Below are positions 22,992-34,412 of a stretch of DNA of 64,000 nucleotides, piece after piece; within the stretch, counting starts at the first letter, position 1, and each line of letters starts with the position of its first letter. Under the pieces are notes generated by a model. It did no database searches, had not been told where the DNA came from, and was given only the letters and a program-made list of their open reading frames with translations. The position numbers were made by a program, and so were the translations under genes. Origin of the DNA: Axinella damicornis (taxonomy: Eukaryota; Porifera; Demospongiae; Axinellida; Axinellidae); the NCBI GenBank assembly GCA_963931865.1, contig OZ007512.1, positions 11,354,756 through 11,418,755 on the forward strand, given 5' to 3'.

Positions 22992-25900
22992 CGTGACGGT
23001 TGCCAATAGTATCCGAACCGGATCACGAAGGGTCCGCTTTCGAGACGAGGGGTTGTCATGGTGTTGTATATCGAACATGACTAGTCTCGTGAGAATGCGG
23101 TCTGGGCATGTGACTAATCATGAACTTCGACCCTGACATGGAGCGCTCGGGTGGCGTAGTGTAAACGCACCTCCCAGATCGATCTGCGTCGAACCGGAGC
23201 GGATCCACCCTTCTCGGTCTGTAGTGTAAACGGACTGTATGTCGTCCACTGAGCTGATGCACATAATTTTATGATTCAACATTTCACTACATACCAACTA
23301 ACTACTCACCTGATTCTCTGTACTGGCGGATTGTGACGATGTTGTTGATGCGGCTGCCGTTGCTGTTGAACATGATCTGGCCCTGTTTAGGTGTAAGATA
23401 CAAGAAATGGATTTCATCTTTTAGTTATTAACCCTTTAACTACAGAATTCTTTCCCCAAAGAGAACACATTATCATGCATTCAGCGCACACCACCTTCGT
23501 AGGTGCTCCTCTCCCACAGCATTCACACCACAGGGGCCTGACATAGTGGCTAGCACACACGGAACGTCCCCTATTGTTAATGATATTCATGACCACCCAC
23601 AAGCCCACTGGAGGTCAAAGGTGGATATCAGCCAGATTCTCACCCAGGATCTCCCTGTTTTCTTGAAGACCAGTCTGAGGCCTGGGGGCTATGAATGAAT
23701 CCAATTCCATAACATGATCTGATGTGCCATTTTTCCCTAAAATGGACCAATGAACCAAAATTGGTATTGGATACAAAGCTGGTGATTGTGCCATTGTGGT
23801 CAGCATAAAAGGAGCTCTCAAATGATTGACTTAAATCGCTTTTAATTTTCGGTCACATTTTTGCCAAAAATTGCTCTCGACCAAAGGCTATAATCCATGG
23901 TTTTTCGTGATTTTGGGTCAAAATTTAAACTACAGCGAAAATGACATCATTGGAAAGCTCAATTCATGCTGATCACAATGGTGCAAATCTCAGCTTCATA
24001 GCTCATTCCTAGCCTAAGATATCTAGCATAGTACTTAGCTCAAACATTTGCAGTGTACATGTCAATTCAGAAAATCTAATGCTTACTTTCAGTTTACTGA
24101 TGATTTTACGAAGCAAAATTTTCGAAACACCAGTCCATTCACCAAATCAAAACATAATTGCTCAGAGAAGGTTATGGTTCTGGCATAGATCGAATAGTGT
24201 TGTTGATTGAATAGCATGCAGACTTTCACCAGTGAGAAAAACACAACATTTTGACTACACTTAAGCTTCATCAGGCTATGCTCAACAGGGATAACTTATC
24301 TGGGATTGGAAATCAATGCCAAAGTTGTCCCAACCACAACTCCGGACATCCAGGTTATCCCCGGCATGGCACAAGTCCCAGGTCCAGGATCAATGTCCGA
24401 TCTGTCCCAGGACATCCATGGACATCCCAGGTTAGTCTTGGGTCACCCCAGGACATCCCAGGACATCCTAGGACATCCATGGACATCCTAGGTTAGTCTT
24501 GGGACATCCCAGGACATGCCAGGACATCCCAGGACATCCTAGGACAACCATGGACATCCCAGGTTAGTTTTAGGACATCCCAGGAAACCATGGACCTCCC
24601 AGGTTAGTCTCAGGACATCCCAGGAAGTGTCTGAGTATGTTAAGAATACTCTGACATTTGACGGCAGTCCCAGATAGTTGTGATGCTCAAGAGTAGTTGA
24701 AACGTCGTGTTTTTCACAAATTCCCACTGGTGAAATTCAATAATCTAATTCCGATTCCCATAACAAAGAGTTTCTCACAACCAATTGTGACTCCATTAAT
24801 TGTTACGGAATGGACTGCACCGCATGACACCCCGAAACTTACTGTAACTCCCGAGAAGTTCGTCTCATGGTAGCTTTCTCTCAGCACGCACCCCATTTTA
24901 CTGTTGTCATACTCAAAGTCTTCCAGTGGAACAAGAGATCCCGGAACATCCTCACAGCCGCTGGTATCGTTGTTCTGTATTCGTGTGAGAGCATTGTCGA
25001 GCCCCACTGCTATGGCCCACATGGCATCGTACGAGAGACCAAATCGACTGTACGGATTGTATCCCTCAGCAGCTGCTTGGTCAGCATAAAGACGCTCGAA
25101 TTCTGCTGGGGTCTGGAGACAAATGAAGACAAGCCATAATTATTAGCCAGTACTAGCCACAGGAAAAAATGCGGCAATGGATGGGCACCATCACTGTTAA
25201 AGGTGCTCCGAGTTCGTCCCATCTGCTTGCCTGTTTGAGTCCATTGCGAGACAACTTTAAAATTTGAATTCGGCTGTTGTGGCAGTTTTGGAGTGCCAGT
25301 ATACATATGGGGTGTGTACAGGAAATATTTCCTGTGTGTACAGGAAATACATTATAAGTCCCACGACAGACTTGAAAAGGCGAGTGGATGATACGAACAC
25401 GGAGCAACTTTGAGGCTGGCGGTGTCTATCCACGCCCACATCTACAGGCTCCCACATTGCAAAAAGTCATTTTGGGAAGGAGGCTAACATAAATACAAAT
25501 ACTTAAGTTCATTGGCACTTACTATTCCTGACAAGGTTTCCGCGGTCCTGTCTTCTCTGATGAAGAAGCCACTGGGTATGATGGTCAGTCCTCGGTACAG
25601 CACCGTCACGAGCTGATCTTCGGTGCAGGGGACGGTAGAGTCTGCACGGGGTACCCACCAGCCCTCTCCCCAGTTTATTGTTATCCACACATACCTGGGA
25701 CCATACAGCCCTCTGCGATATGCCTGTCAAGAAGGAAAGTTGGTACAGAGCTGTCAAGAGTTCATGCATGCAGCGTTGAGACATTTAAGGAGTGTAGTGA
25801 ACTCCCGTGCGGGGCATCTCAGTAATCTCAGCATTATGACATAAAATTGATGCCGAGATTCGAAATCCTTTGTTTGTGGCGCGGTTTTGCCGCAAACCGG

Positions 25901-28900
25901 AAGGTTTCTTCCGAAAACCGGAAGGCTTATTTTTGAGAATCAGCTATTCTTCTGAAGACGCAGAAGGCTTCTTCCAAAGAGGGCTAGCTTTTGTGTGTAC
26001 CTAAGTTTCCGAAGAACGGTGCAGCTTCACCTACAGACTTTCCAGGCCTTCTAGAGCTGCAATTGTTGGGTAAATCTGGCACCATGAAGGAAGTGGTTCG
26101 GCAAAATGCGCATCATTTATAAAGCGTGTGTTCTGCTATGCCATAATGCCCAATATCACAATATATAGTAGAAGCCTTGGCACAACAAATGATAGATGAG
26201 CTTACGTACTTCACAAACAACATTTTGGCTTGGCCCAGGATAGGCATTGATGAATATTATTCGATAGTCTTCATCCTAACCATTTTTTGTACGTGTGTGT
26301 GCAAATGTGTGTGCACGAATGAGGAGAGAGAGTGAGAGAGAGATTAACATTGTGAATAATTTTTATCTTGTTACTTAGAAAATACAGAAGTTGCTCGCTA
26401 TTAGGTGCACGCACCAATATCTCCGCAGGAAGAAAATATGCACCTTCGTATAAGCACCATAATGACATTCTTTGAATAGGAAATGTGTTTCATTTCGAAT
26501 TATAGCTTCCGTAGAATCGAAATGGCAGATTTCTGGAAGAAGACTTCAGCACTTAATAAGTCTCGAAGCTGAACCTACCAGTGGATATGCACCTTAAGTG
26601 AGCTGCACCTAATGACGCACAACTACAGTATTACATGAGAGTGTACACTCCTCTGATTATACTGCACAGGTGGTACGGTACCCTACACAGCTGCCTCACA
26701 GTCGCGAGGAGTCGACTGGACATACATCCCCCTCCGGAGAGGATCAGGTTCGTCCATAAGTGGTCTCTGTCCATATTCCAGACATTGAAGAGATACGTAG
26801 GCTGTTCTTTTCTCAAACTCACAATGTGTTATCAGTGTAGAATAGTAGTTAAGGTGTGTGAATTTGAATATGCCCATGACGTATAAGTTGTAGAAATATC
26901 ATCATCATGCACATTAACGTTGATATATGAGAGTGCTTTCAGCACCTTAGTAAACTTTACTTACCCAATTGAAGAGATCACTGAACGGAAACGGAACGGT
27001 TGACTCAAGTACAAGGCTGTGGAGTCTCAGGTTTCTGATTGTCGCAACTTCTTGCAGACTGTTGAGCACCTACAGAAAAATAAGTTTATGAACCAAAATT
27101 TGTGGTGTAAATGATTACATTAATAGAATCAGAGGAAGTGAAAGCTACCATCTTCAGAATCGAATCCAGGTGACCACAAGGCCGTGATCGCTGTTGTCTA
27201 CTGATGCTTACATGCTGAAACTCACCGCGCTGGCAAAGTTGTGAGCACTGTACCAATTTCTTGTCTTCCTTTTGGCCGCCATTGCTAGCACTAGCGATCG
27301 ACTGAGTGTGGTGACCACGTGGCATGTGCGTTAATTGTAACGAACTGCTTTACTTAGCTTGCACTACAGTGAGTCGGAACCGGGGTTGCAATGGCTACCA
27401 GGAGTGCGGTTGCCCCTCAAATCAGAGGAAGTAAAAAACTGGTATCTTCAGGAATTGAACCCGGATGCTTCAGCTGCTCGAGCTGAAACTACTAAGCTAC
27501 GATGTCAGACAAACACCATCCGCCCTACCTCTGATTATACTGCACAGGTGGTTACCACTACACAGCTGCTTCACAGTCGCAAGGAGTCGACTGGACACAC
27601 CTCCCCCTCTGGAGAGGATCGAGTTGGTTAAAGACATAAACTCCTTGTAGCTAATTTGACCACCTGTTACCATCAGGTCCATGGTCACTTTCGCAGGAGA
27701 AAACTTTAATTACACCTTTCAGCAAAAGCATATCTGCCTGGATTGACATCCAGAAATCTGAAAATGTTGTTCAACGAAAATCTATTTCAAACAGTTCATG
27801 CAAAATACACCAACTATACTACTACCCTCATTCCCAGGCCTTCTCACCCGAGCATTTGTCACTTGCAGTACCCGCATGATAATACCACAAGTGACAAACG
27901 CTGGGGTGAGAAGGCCTGGGAATGAGGCTATGAATCATCACACTCTTACCGGTACAAACAGTCCGTTCGACTCCGTAACAACTGCGATCTGCCTCCAGTT
28001 GAACGTTTCAGCCAGTTCTGCCACGGACACTCCCATGTTAGTGTAGACCGGCATGGTACGGAAGAAACTCCTGAACTTCCGCCTGTTGTTCAGAGTCAGT
28101 GACGCTGCAGCATAAGCCATCTGGGCCAAAGGTCAAAGGTCAAAGTACATATGCATGTAAACAAAAGGAAGACACATGGTGGTACAGTGGGATATGTCTA
28201 TGGTGGTGACTGTTCAAGGCAGCAACCTCTGTAGTATGGCCTCTTGTTTACAACAGCCAGATTGCAAATTTAATCAAATGGCCTATCCCTGAGTTTGAGT
28301 TAGCCGTTATGGCCACTGTTTAAGGCAGCCTCGTCTCTATTGTGGCTGGTCCAAGTTGTACCAATTTTATCTGCTTAACTTAAACAGTCACATGTCTATA
28401 GTGGCCTAAAATACTGCTTGGTCCCATGGCGACCGACGGCTCTGACCAGGTTCCAACTCCTAATTGGGGCGAGCGTGAGCGAGCCCCACATAGACGAGTT
28501 CAATGTGAATTTTCTTTATTTCTATATTTCTATATATATTTCTATATATATTTCTATATTTCTATATATATATATATCGTACGTCGTGCCGTAAATCACT
28601 TCCTGCTCGTATTTTGCGTGTTCTTGCGTCATGCGTTATTTCCATTGATATCGTCCAACTGAGACGCGAACTATGAACTGTGTACCTCAACAAGGCCTTG
28701 CAAGGATGGAGACTATAGTGGGGCGGTGAGTGGCTAAAGCATTTCATGAAGACGGGGAGAGCGCTTCAGTGAGACCAAGGGAGGTGATCCTCCTTGAACT
28801 CACAATCCCCTATAACTCGCCGGAGTCCCTTTCAAATGCTAAGCCATGCAACTGCTCAGAGGATGGGAAGTTGACTGCCCTGCACACGGTAACACTAAAC

Positions 28901-31900
28901 TCACTGTGACCAGTCATGACAGATCTGGCATCAGCAGAGAACGAGGAAGTCATCCTCGGTGGCAACAACAGAGACAGAGACCGCTCCTGGACCTACCTGC
29001 CAGACTGCTTCAACGCTGTGAAGTGCATGCACGAGTGTCATAACTTCTGGTGTGATCTGTGTCGTTAAGTTGTGTTATGCTCCCCGTCAGACTCACATTC
29101 TGATGACATGCACATGCAACTGCTCCATGCACATTCAGCACAATGTCATGCAACTGTTCCATGCAAATTCAGCACCTGCATGTACTCGCTCACGCTCGCC
29201 CCACAATGTCCTGCATTCCCCTAGTTTAAATCTAATTTTAATTCCCTGTAGCTGACATGACAGTACAGCCTGACACCCACTTAATGCACATGTACATCCT
29301 GTATACAGTGGCTAGCTTTGATCTCCCCATATAGAACACCCACAGGCTAGACAACCCACTTAAAGGTTATGTACTTCCTGTTTCCATAGGGACAGCTGTA
29401 TCAGCTGTATCCTGTACAATCGCTTTACACAGCTGACACAGCAGGGTTTTATAAACACCTGTTGACACTGCTATAGACTTGGGCGGATTATTCCAGTTTT
29501 TGTCTCGGCACCGAAGTGCCGAGACACAGTGCTGGATGTGTAGGTACGTACGTACGTACGTGTGTACGTACGTACGTACGTACGTGGTACGTCGCTTTTC
29601 GCAATGCGCCCGCGCAAGTGCTGCATGCATGCCTTAATAGGGTGTCAAACGTATTTATAGCCTGCAAGTAGATCTTTAAAATTGATTATGGGTTTGAATG
29701 GCTGCTCATGAATCCTCTTACCAAGACTGCTGCTATGTAGCTCTAATACTTAATTCAGGACAATGAATACTCACCGGCCCATCCAGTGTGCTGCACTCAG
29801 CCATCCCAAGTGCATACTAAAGCTCACTCAGCTCTAGCTAGCTAGCTATAGGCCTATAGATAAGTGCTGAAAGAATTGGCCGAGGTGTTGACTAACTTAC
29901 ATCAAGCCCAGACACGACCATACTGCTTTCACCCTTTGGGTGAACATTCCGACCCACCCCTTGCTCACACAGAACCTCCAAGGATATTGACACTCACTTG
30001 AGCTGAAAGTCTCGTAGCTAACAGGTTTTGCAGTCATAATAAAGGGTTAAGCAGCTGCCATGTCCTCTGCATGATTCTAGCTGATACCAAGTCGTGCCGA
30101 GACACATCAAGTCTTTTAAAGACTCACTTGTTCTACCTATGATTCCCCTAAAACTACCCATAATCTAGTACCTATTATTCTCGGCTCAATTCAGGCAGTG
30201 AAGGACGCTCAACAGTGACCTCACTTCAACGTCGGAGGAGTCAATGTGATCCGAATCAGACTCCACACTGGGTCTACTGAACTACCAGTACCACTGCTGG
30301 CAGCCATCAGGAACTAGAACTAGCAAACTATTTATGTAGCATGCGAAGTGGCGGCTGTGTACGTGTGCACGTGCACATTGATTGAATGAATATAATTCCA
30401 CACCTATTATTCCAGAATCTCCCCACTACCTATTATTCCCAAAATTATTCCTGAATAATCCGCCCAAGCCTACACGGCCACTGCAGTAGCATTGATCCAG
30501 AATCAGTCTAGTAGCTAGCTACTCTCTGCCCGGCCGGTCAAGCAGGCACGTGGTGAAGCCACGCATGGAGGGCGGAGAGGGTCAAGCAAACATTACACTT
30601 GATTGTGTTTCAACTGACCAATCAGATCTCACTGAAGCGATTCATTCCATTCATGACTCTCATGGTTGTAAACTGAGCCGCTCACGTTCGATCAGCTCAG
30701 CGGAGAGTGTCTAAAAGCCTACACTTGAGCTAAACTAGTCCAACCTAGATGCCTCCAAGAGTACAGAACTCGTCCTCAACTCTAGCTGGCACTTCACCGG
30801 TTCACAGGGTACATGTAATTGGCATTCCAGAGAAACGTGATCTTGTGCAATGGTTGCTAGACCCTCTCTATAGCCTCGTTCCCAGGCCTGGGAACGAGGC
30901 TAAGACCCTCTCTGCCTTTGGCTAGACTGATCCAGAATGTGCACATGATAACCTTGTGGTAAAACCTGACCACATTCCTATATTCATATTCTGGCAGAAT
31001 ATGAATATAGGAATGTGGAATAGGAACTGAGGTGAGTCTAGAGTAGCAAATGATGATTACACTCCTTCACGCTATCACCACTGCAGCATCAGCAGCTGCC
31101 ACAGTGCAGCAGAGGCAGAATGAATGTGCACATAATAACCGTGTGGTAAAACCTTCTAGTGCTACTCACGTGACCCTCAACGATCGACGCCTCAGAATCG
31201 ATCATGTGACTGAACATTAAATCACTTAATTAATGCACACTTTAGATAATGGAATTTTGCCAAGCCCTTTTCTGGGTACGAGGTTAAGGTGAAGGAGGGG
31301 ATTTCCGGATGGTAGGGTAATTCCAGACACGCCCTCGCATTCACTATTTCAGCAATTCCGTAAATATACCCTCCCTACCTTTGAACTTTCCAATGCTGTA
31401 CTGTTGTTAGTAAAACTGTTGCTAGAGAGAGAAAGCTGCAGGAATCCCCCTACCGTCCGGAAATCCCCTACCGCTGGAAAACCTCTCCCTTGACTTAGCT
31501 GCATGAGTACTAACAGCTAGAAGCGTATGAGTTACCGAAGGTGGCTCATGTGCTCCTGGTACTAACCTGTGGTACATTCCAGTGGTGGCTGATCTCGGCA
31601 ACAGGAATGGCGGCGACAGAGCATCCACAACACAGCATGGCCACATACTGCGGCTGCGAGGAGTTGAAGAGTCTTGAAAAGAAGACATCCAGGGAAAGTG
31701 TTCGCTCGCACTGCAGAGTAGAAAAAACAATAGAATGGTGCTAGACAGGTAAACATACAGATGACAAAACCTTTTTGGCAGTTTTGTCGTCATGGCGATA
31801 AGTGGGCATCACCGACAAGGTCTGATTATAAGCATTAGGCTAAAATGTGTTTACAGATAGGAGTGAGATACGGCACAGCGATTATTTTCTCATAATTATC

Positions 31901-34412
31901 ACCGACATCATAACAATTGCATCAGTGTTTCGCAATCTAGTCTCATTCCCAGCCCCCGAACGTGCACCTGTGGGGTCTGGGAACGAGACTATTTGCAATC
32001 TATAATCAAACTATCCCTAGATGTGGGACTGCACTGTAAAATGAGAAGGTTTTAATCAGCCTCAGGTTACTTCAGATGTAGCCTCGTTCCCAGGCCTGAG
32101 ATCTCGGGCCTGGGAACGAGGCTACTTCAGATGCATCCCAGTGCCTCCACTGTGGTACGTAATCCCAGAATGTGCACACAAGTGCAGCCTACTTTCTTTC
32201 TACTAACAGCATGAGAGGAAACCTGTTAGCCTATCAACCTTCTTATTGCAAGTAGCGAGGCGAGATAAGTGCATGCTAAATTGGAGAAGCTTAAATGTAA
32301 CATTCCTGGTATGCATATGCCTCCTGGTATGAGCTCAGACCCGGGATCCCGAGTATGAAACTAGAGTCATGGTTTCTGTAAATACATTAATAGTGCTGCA
32401 TTGGAATCCCTTCTAATATGGATACCACTCGGCACAAACTATGCGTCTTGATCCTCATTTCAGGCGGAGAATACACACAAGTAGCTTAGCTTGTTTAGCT
32501 ATACTGCCCCCTCATTCTAACACACAACACAACACAACAACAACAACACAGCCAGTCTGGTGCCGGGCAGCTCTCTGAGAAGAGGTCTGACGGACTCTGT
32601 TCACATTAGCATGCACAGTGCGGTCACGACAGATTTCTCTTCAGACATAGAATCTGATACGCTTCAGCGATCTCGTCTCCCTCACTGCATCTGTGTCAGT
32701 CCAGTACAGCTCCCTACTCAGACGATCGTGCTACTTGTTGTGCAGCAAGACGATGCAGATGCGTCTGATGTGGTTTATTGCGTAGCATGATTGTATAGCC
32801 TTCTACCTGGAAGTAGGTACTATAGGCCTATTGAATGGAACATTAGGTCATAGGTATTAGCCTAATACCTATGACCCAATGTCCCAATGCCCAACACAAA
32901 ATATGCTTAGCTGGAAGCATTGTAATCATAATTGACAATACAGCGTTTCTTTTGGTACATTCAAATTCCTGCCTGAAAACTGCCCAATGTTACCAGACAG
33001 ATTTTCTGTAGGAGCTTGGCACAAGACTACATCTGACTGTTCATATTATGGCCAGGTGCTTACAAACTTCTCCTTACGTTGAAAACAGTGTACTTGTATT
33101 GGAGTCAGTATTTGGCTCAGATGCATGGCTGTGAAAGGTCATCTTGGGAAAATGCTTCTTGGGTGTGTCACCACTAACGTGCTTTGTAGGTAGATTAAAA
33201 TCACCCAGTCTAAACCTTAGATACATACCAACGAAACTCCAAAGACAAGCAACAATCATTCTTTCTCTAAAATACACATGAAGTGTTTTAAGTGCACCTC
33301 CATATACGTACTTCGCCTGAGCTTGCTATTTCTTGCCTTATTCAGCAAATGGACGCGTAAACAGCAGGTGTGTATGCATATCTCTATACTTCCTGCGCAG
33401 CCAAGTTAAAATTAATTTTTGCTGCATGCATGGACTGTTTTAACTAAGTGTTCTTGTAGTACAACAACTGACAGACCACATATTGCAGCTAATTTCCAAG
33501 ACCCTGCCTATATACATCCTTGAGGTTACAATTTGTGGCACAATAGCTATGTCCATAGTCAATGGCTTCCAAGACGGTAGAGCCAGGCATAAATCATTAT
33601 CATCACCAGGGGAGCAGAAAATAAGTGAACTATAACACGCTGAAAATTGGAACTCATGATCATGGATCAGTCCTCTTGATAGAGGCTCCGAACTGAGTTG
33701 CTGTGCAAACAAGAATTCCAACCATTGCAGTCCCATCTCTCTCTCAGCCATAACTATAGCACCAATACAGTAGCCTCGTTCCCAGGCCGTCTCACGCTCT
33801 GTCTTTAGCGGCATACATGACCTTTGAACCAAGCGCCCGTCTGAATGCTTGTCTGTATGTGGCTAACAACGGAGCGGGAGATGGCCTGGGAATGAGGCTA
33901 GCTATTGCCTCTAGCTAGGCTGTAATCCGGACTATTCCTAAAATCCCAGAGTCCTGTTAGTCCTACACAAAATTTAGCAAACAACTTGGTTACTGCATAG
34001 GCCTGGTACATTTTCACAAATACAGTGCTAGCGCTTGGAAAATAATACAATTATGATAGGGAGCTAGTGAAGTTTACTCAAGCACCAGATTTCGTTTCCA
34101 GCTGTAATTAGCACGAGGTCGTGTGCCAGCACGATGATCCATTTCTCCCTCATACACAAGACAAGTACTGCAGCTTACCATAGAGTTCCCGACGTCAGTA
34201 GTGTAGTTTAGCAGGTACCCGGGAAGGATGGTGGAGTCGCTGTTGATGCGTTGGAGTGCCAGGTCTACGGCTGGAATGGCGCCCAACGCAGTGTACTGGT
34301 CAGAGTGCGCCGTGACAAAGGAGAAGTACAAAGTCTTCGGCTGACCGCTGGCAAGCTCGAGGCACGCAATCAGACCGATGAAGAGGAGAGACCACGGTAC
34401 AGCCATTATCAT
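16311..34412 (-). CDS. metabotropic GABA-B-type class C receptor (824 aa, 16 exons)
   Basis: Exons from 5' to 3' on the minus strand: 34412-34179, 31710-31567, 28120-27950, 27069-26965, 26275-26210, 25723-25523, 25112-24843, 23382-23310, 22283-22176, 22033-21889, 20161-20026, 19264-19157, 18954-18811, 18172-17852, 17243-17049 and 16364-16311. All junctions are GT-AG and phases agree. A hydrophobic signal peptide (about residues 1-23) leads into a Venus-flytrap domain (to about 450). The pattern GCS...VAEISHHWN resembles GABA-B receptors. Seven helices follow (about 470-735). They include KLSSPNLNYLIIVGA after TM1, the ALNDSK loop before TM6 and FIPK at the end of TM7. A cytoplasmic coiled-coil segment (RSRITLLETKIAQ) lies near the C terminus, as in GABA-B subunits. 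It should be a G-protein-coupled plasma-membrane receptor. The ligand cannot be assigned; the start may instead be Met at 34406. Confidence 0.88.
16750..17010. repeat. dispersed repeat of the 'ccggaagg/ttcttccg' family (intron of receptor gene)
   Basis: It contains 'ccgaaacctttcc', 'tggtccgggtttc', 'gcagctatggaaggcct' and 'cttcagaagaag'. All are shared with 22375-22650, and related stretches occur at 19540-19690, 25850-26065 and 63905-64000. Self-complementary 'ggaag/cttcc' blocks suggest a foldback-type element. Confidence 0.7.
19055..19085. repeat. 31-nt G homopolymer
   Basis: An uninterrupted run of G in the intron between the TM3 and TM4 exons of the receptor gene. G-quadruplex formation is possible. 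Length in an assembly may be unreliable. Confidence 0.85.
19838..20014. repeat. 177-bp near-perfect hairpin
   Basis: The left arm begins 'atgtagcgctgg' and the right arm ends 'ccagcgctacat'. Arms of about 85 bp meet at 'cttcttgaag aagac'. The right arm abuts the donor of receptor exon 11 (20026). It is probably a MITE inserted at the intron edge. Confidence 0.85.
21000..21353. repeat. tandem duplication, two units of about 180 bp
   Basis: The segment starting 'gccatggcagta' with 'gtgtcagctgtg' and ending 'gtggaagcagttacca' is present twice in direct orientation (about 21000-21185 and 21190-21353), with scattered differences. It lies in an intron of the receptor gene and has no coding signal. 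Confidence 0.8.
21508..21877. mobile_element. 370-bp TAGCCTCG/CGAGGCTA element
   Basis: It begins 'tagcctcgatcccaggcc' and ends 'gcctgggaacgaggcta'. The core includes 'gcaagcgacgaaagctggg', which is shared with the 85-bp copy at 8623. It ends 12 bp before receptor exon 10 (which ends at 21889), so part of the element sits next to the donor. Confidence 0.7.
22375..22650. repeat. dispersed 'ccggaagg/ttcttccg' repeat
   Basis: Shares 'cctttccgttgctggtccgg', 'gcagctatggaaggcct' and repeated 'agaagccttctgg' blocks with 16750-17010. It is intronic in the receptor gene. Confidence 0.7.
22760..23255. mobile_element. inverted-repeat element around a 38-nt G run
   Basis: The motifs 'agtgtaaacgga' / 'tccgtttacact' and 'gatcgatc..' occur in opposite orientation at the two ends (for example 'gcccgtttacactagcgc' near 22765 and 'gtagtgtaaacggac' near 23220). 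Internal 'cggttcga' palindromes are frequent. The G homopolymer is at 22954-22991. The boundaries are approximate. Confidence 0.55.
23430..23700. mobile_element. partial, diverged copy of the 610-bp TTAA element
   Basis: It starts at 'ttaaccctttaact' and follows copies 984-1593 and 42403-43005 through 'catgcattcagcgcacacca' and 'gtaggtgctcctctcccaca'. It then degrades and lacks the right end. Confidence 0.75.
23840..24055 (+). repeat. dispersed 220-bp repeat, copy 1
   Basis: It shares 'aggctataatccatggtttt', 'gattttgggtcaaaattt' and 'catgctgatcacaatgg' with the reverse strand of 60545-60770. The family is unknown. Confidence 0.75.
24222..24738. mobile_element. TIR element enclosing a 'ggacatccca' array
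   Basis: The left end 'tttcaccagtgagaaaaac' and the right end 'cccactggtgaaa' are imperfect inverted copies continuing inward for about 50 bp. Between about 24340 and 24620 lie many tandem variants of 'aggacatccc'. The architecture is the same as at 1594-2219 and 61256-61683. It is intronic in the receptor gene and ends about 100 bp from exon 7. Confidence 0.75.
25178..25438. mobile_element. 260-bp MITE with inverted ends, copy 1
   Basis: The left end 'ggatgggcacc...ggtgctccg' and the right end 'cggagcaac...ggtgtctatcc' are inverted. It is homologous to 45388-45620, including 'gtttgagtccatt' and 'agtcccacgacag'. Confidence 0.7.
25850..26065. repeat. dispersed 'ccggaagg/ttcttccg' repeat
   Basis: It has repeated 'ccggaaggtttcttccg' blocks and 'gccgcaaaccgg', as in the copies at 19540-19690 and 63905-64000. 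It is intronic in the receptor gene. Confidence 0.7.
26395..26632. mobile_element. 240-270 bp MITE with 'ttattaggcgca' ends, copy 1
   Basis: It starts 'gttgctcgctattaggtgca' and ends 'tgcacctaatgacgcacaac', an imperfect inverted repeat. The body is shared with 43475-43750, including 'ttcatttcgaattatagctt' and 'gaagaagacttcagc'. Confidence 0.8.
27400..27650 (-). mobile_element. tRNA-derived SINE
   Basis: On the minus strand, an A-box-like TAGCTTAGTAG is followed about 30 bp later by a B-box-like GGGTTCAATTCC. This is the spacing of an RNA polymerase III tRNA promoter. The acceptor stem does not close, so this is not a functional tRNA. Flanking parts recur at 26640-26760 ('gaggagtcgactggaca' with 'ccggagaggatc') and the B-box region at about 27120-27220, as expected of a dispersed SINE. 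Confidence 0.6.
27833..27930. mobile_element. 98-bp MITE, CCTCATTCCCAGGCC ends
   Basis: The left 'ccctcattcccaggccttct' and right 'gaaggcctgggaatgagg' arms continue inward as 'cacc...agcatttgtcactt' and its complement. It is a longer-armed relative of the TAGCCTCG family and lies 20 bp downstream of the donor of receptor exon 3. Confidence 0.8.
28515..28578. repeat. AT-rich 'tttctatata' microsatellite
   Basis: Repeated 'tttctatatat' units in a receptor-gene intron. Confidence 0.85.
29543..29585. repeat. (ACGT)n microsatellite
   Basis: A tandem self-complementary tetranucleotide ACGT with one 'tgtgt' interruption. It is intronic in the receptor gene. Confidence 0.9.
30871..30902. mobile_element. 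32-bp perfect palindrome, minimal TAGCCTCG element
   Basis: TAGCCTCGTTCCCAGG is followed at once by its exact reverse complement. 'agaccctctct' flanks both sides, consistent with a target duplication. It is the family's end sequence with no core. Confidence 0.85.
31938..31991. mobile_element. 54-bp MITE, TAGTCTCA/GAGACTA ends
   Basis: Inverted ends with a short core. Both flanks contain a similar 'tttcgcaatc' / 'tttgcaatc', a likely 9-10 bp target duplication with one change. Confidence 0.75.
32079..32124. mobile_element. 46-bp MITE with 'cttcagatg' duplication
   Basis: TAGCCTCGTTCCCAGGCC and its complement surround 'tgagatctc'. 'cttcagatg' is present on both sides. Confidence 0.85.
33771..33900. 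mobile_element. 130-bp MITE, TAGCCTCG family
   Basis: The ends 'tagcctcgttcccaggcc' and 'ggcctgggaatgaggcta' are inverted, and the core carries 'gtctcacgctctgt' against 'acggagcgggagat'. It is in intron 1 of the receptor gene. Confidence 0.75.

Noticed and set aside
22773..23078. Proline-rich frames near 22.9 kb and glycine-rich ones opposite
   Set aside because: They are produced by the 38-nt G run and its flanking inverted repeats.
27440..27530. tRNA gene on the minus strand
   Set aside because: A-box and B-box are present but the acceptor stem does not pair and similar pieces are dispersed nearby, so a tRNA-derived SINE fits better.
27620..27703. Possible extra receptor exon (FSPAKVTMDLMVTGGQ...)
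   Set aside because: Exon 3 (27950) joins exon 4 (27069) directly in phase 0 with good family alignment. The candidate has no convincing donor and runs into a SINE-like repeat.
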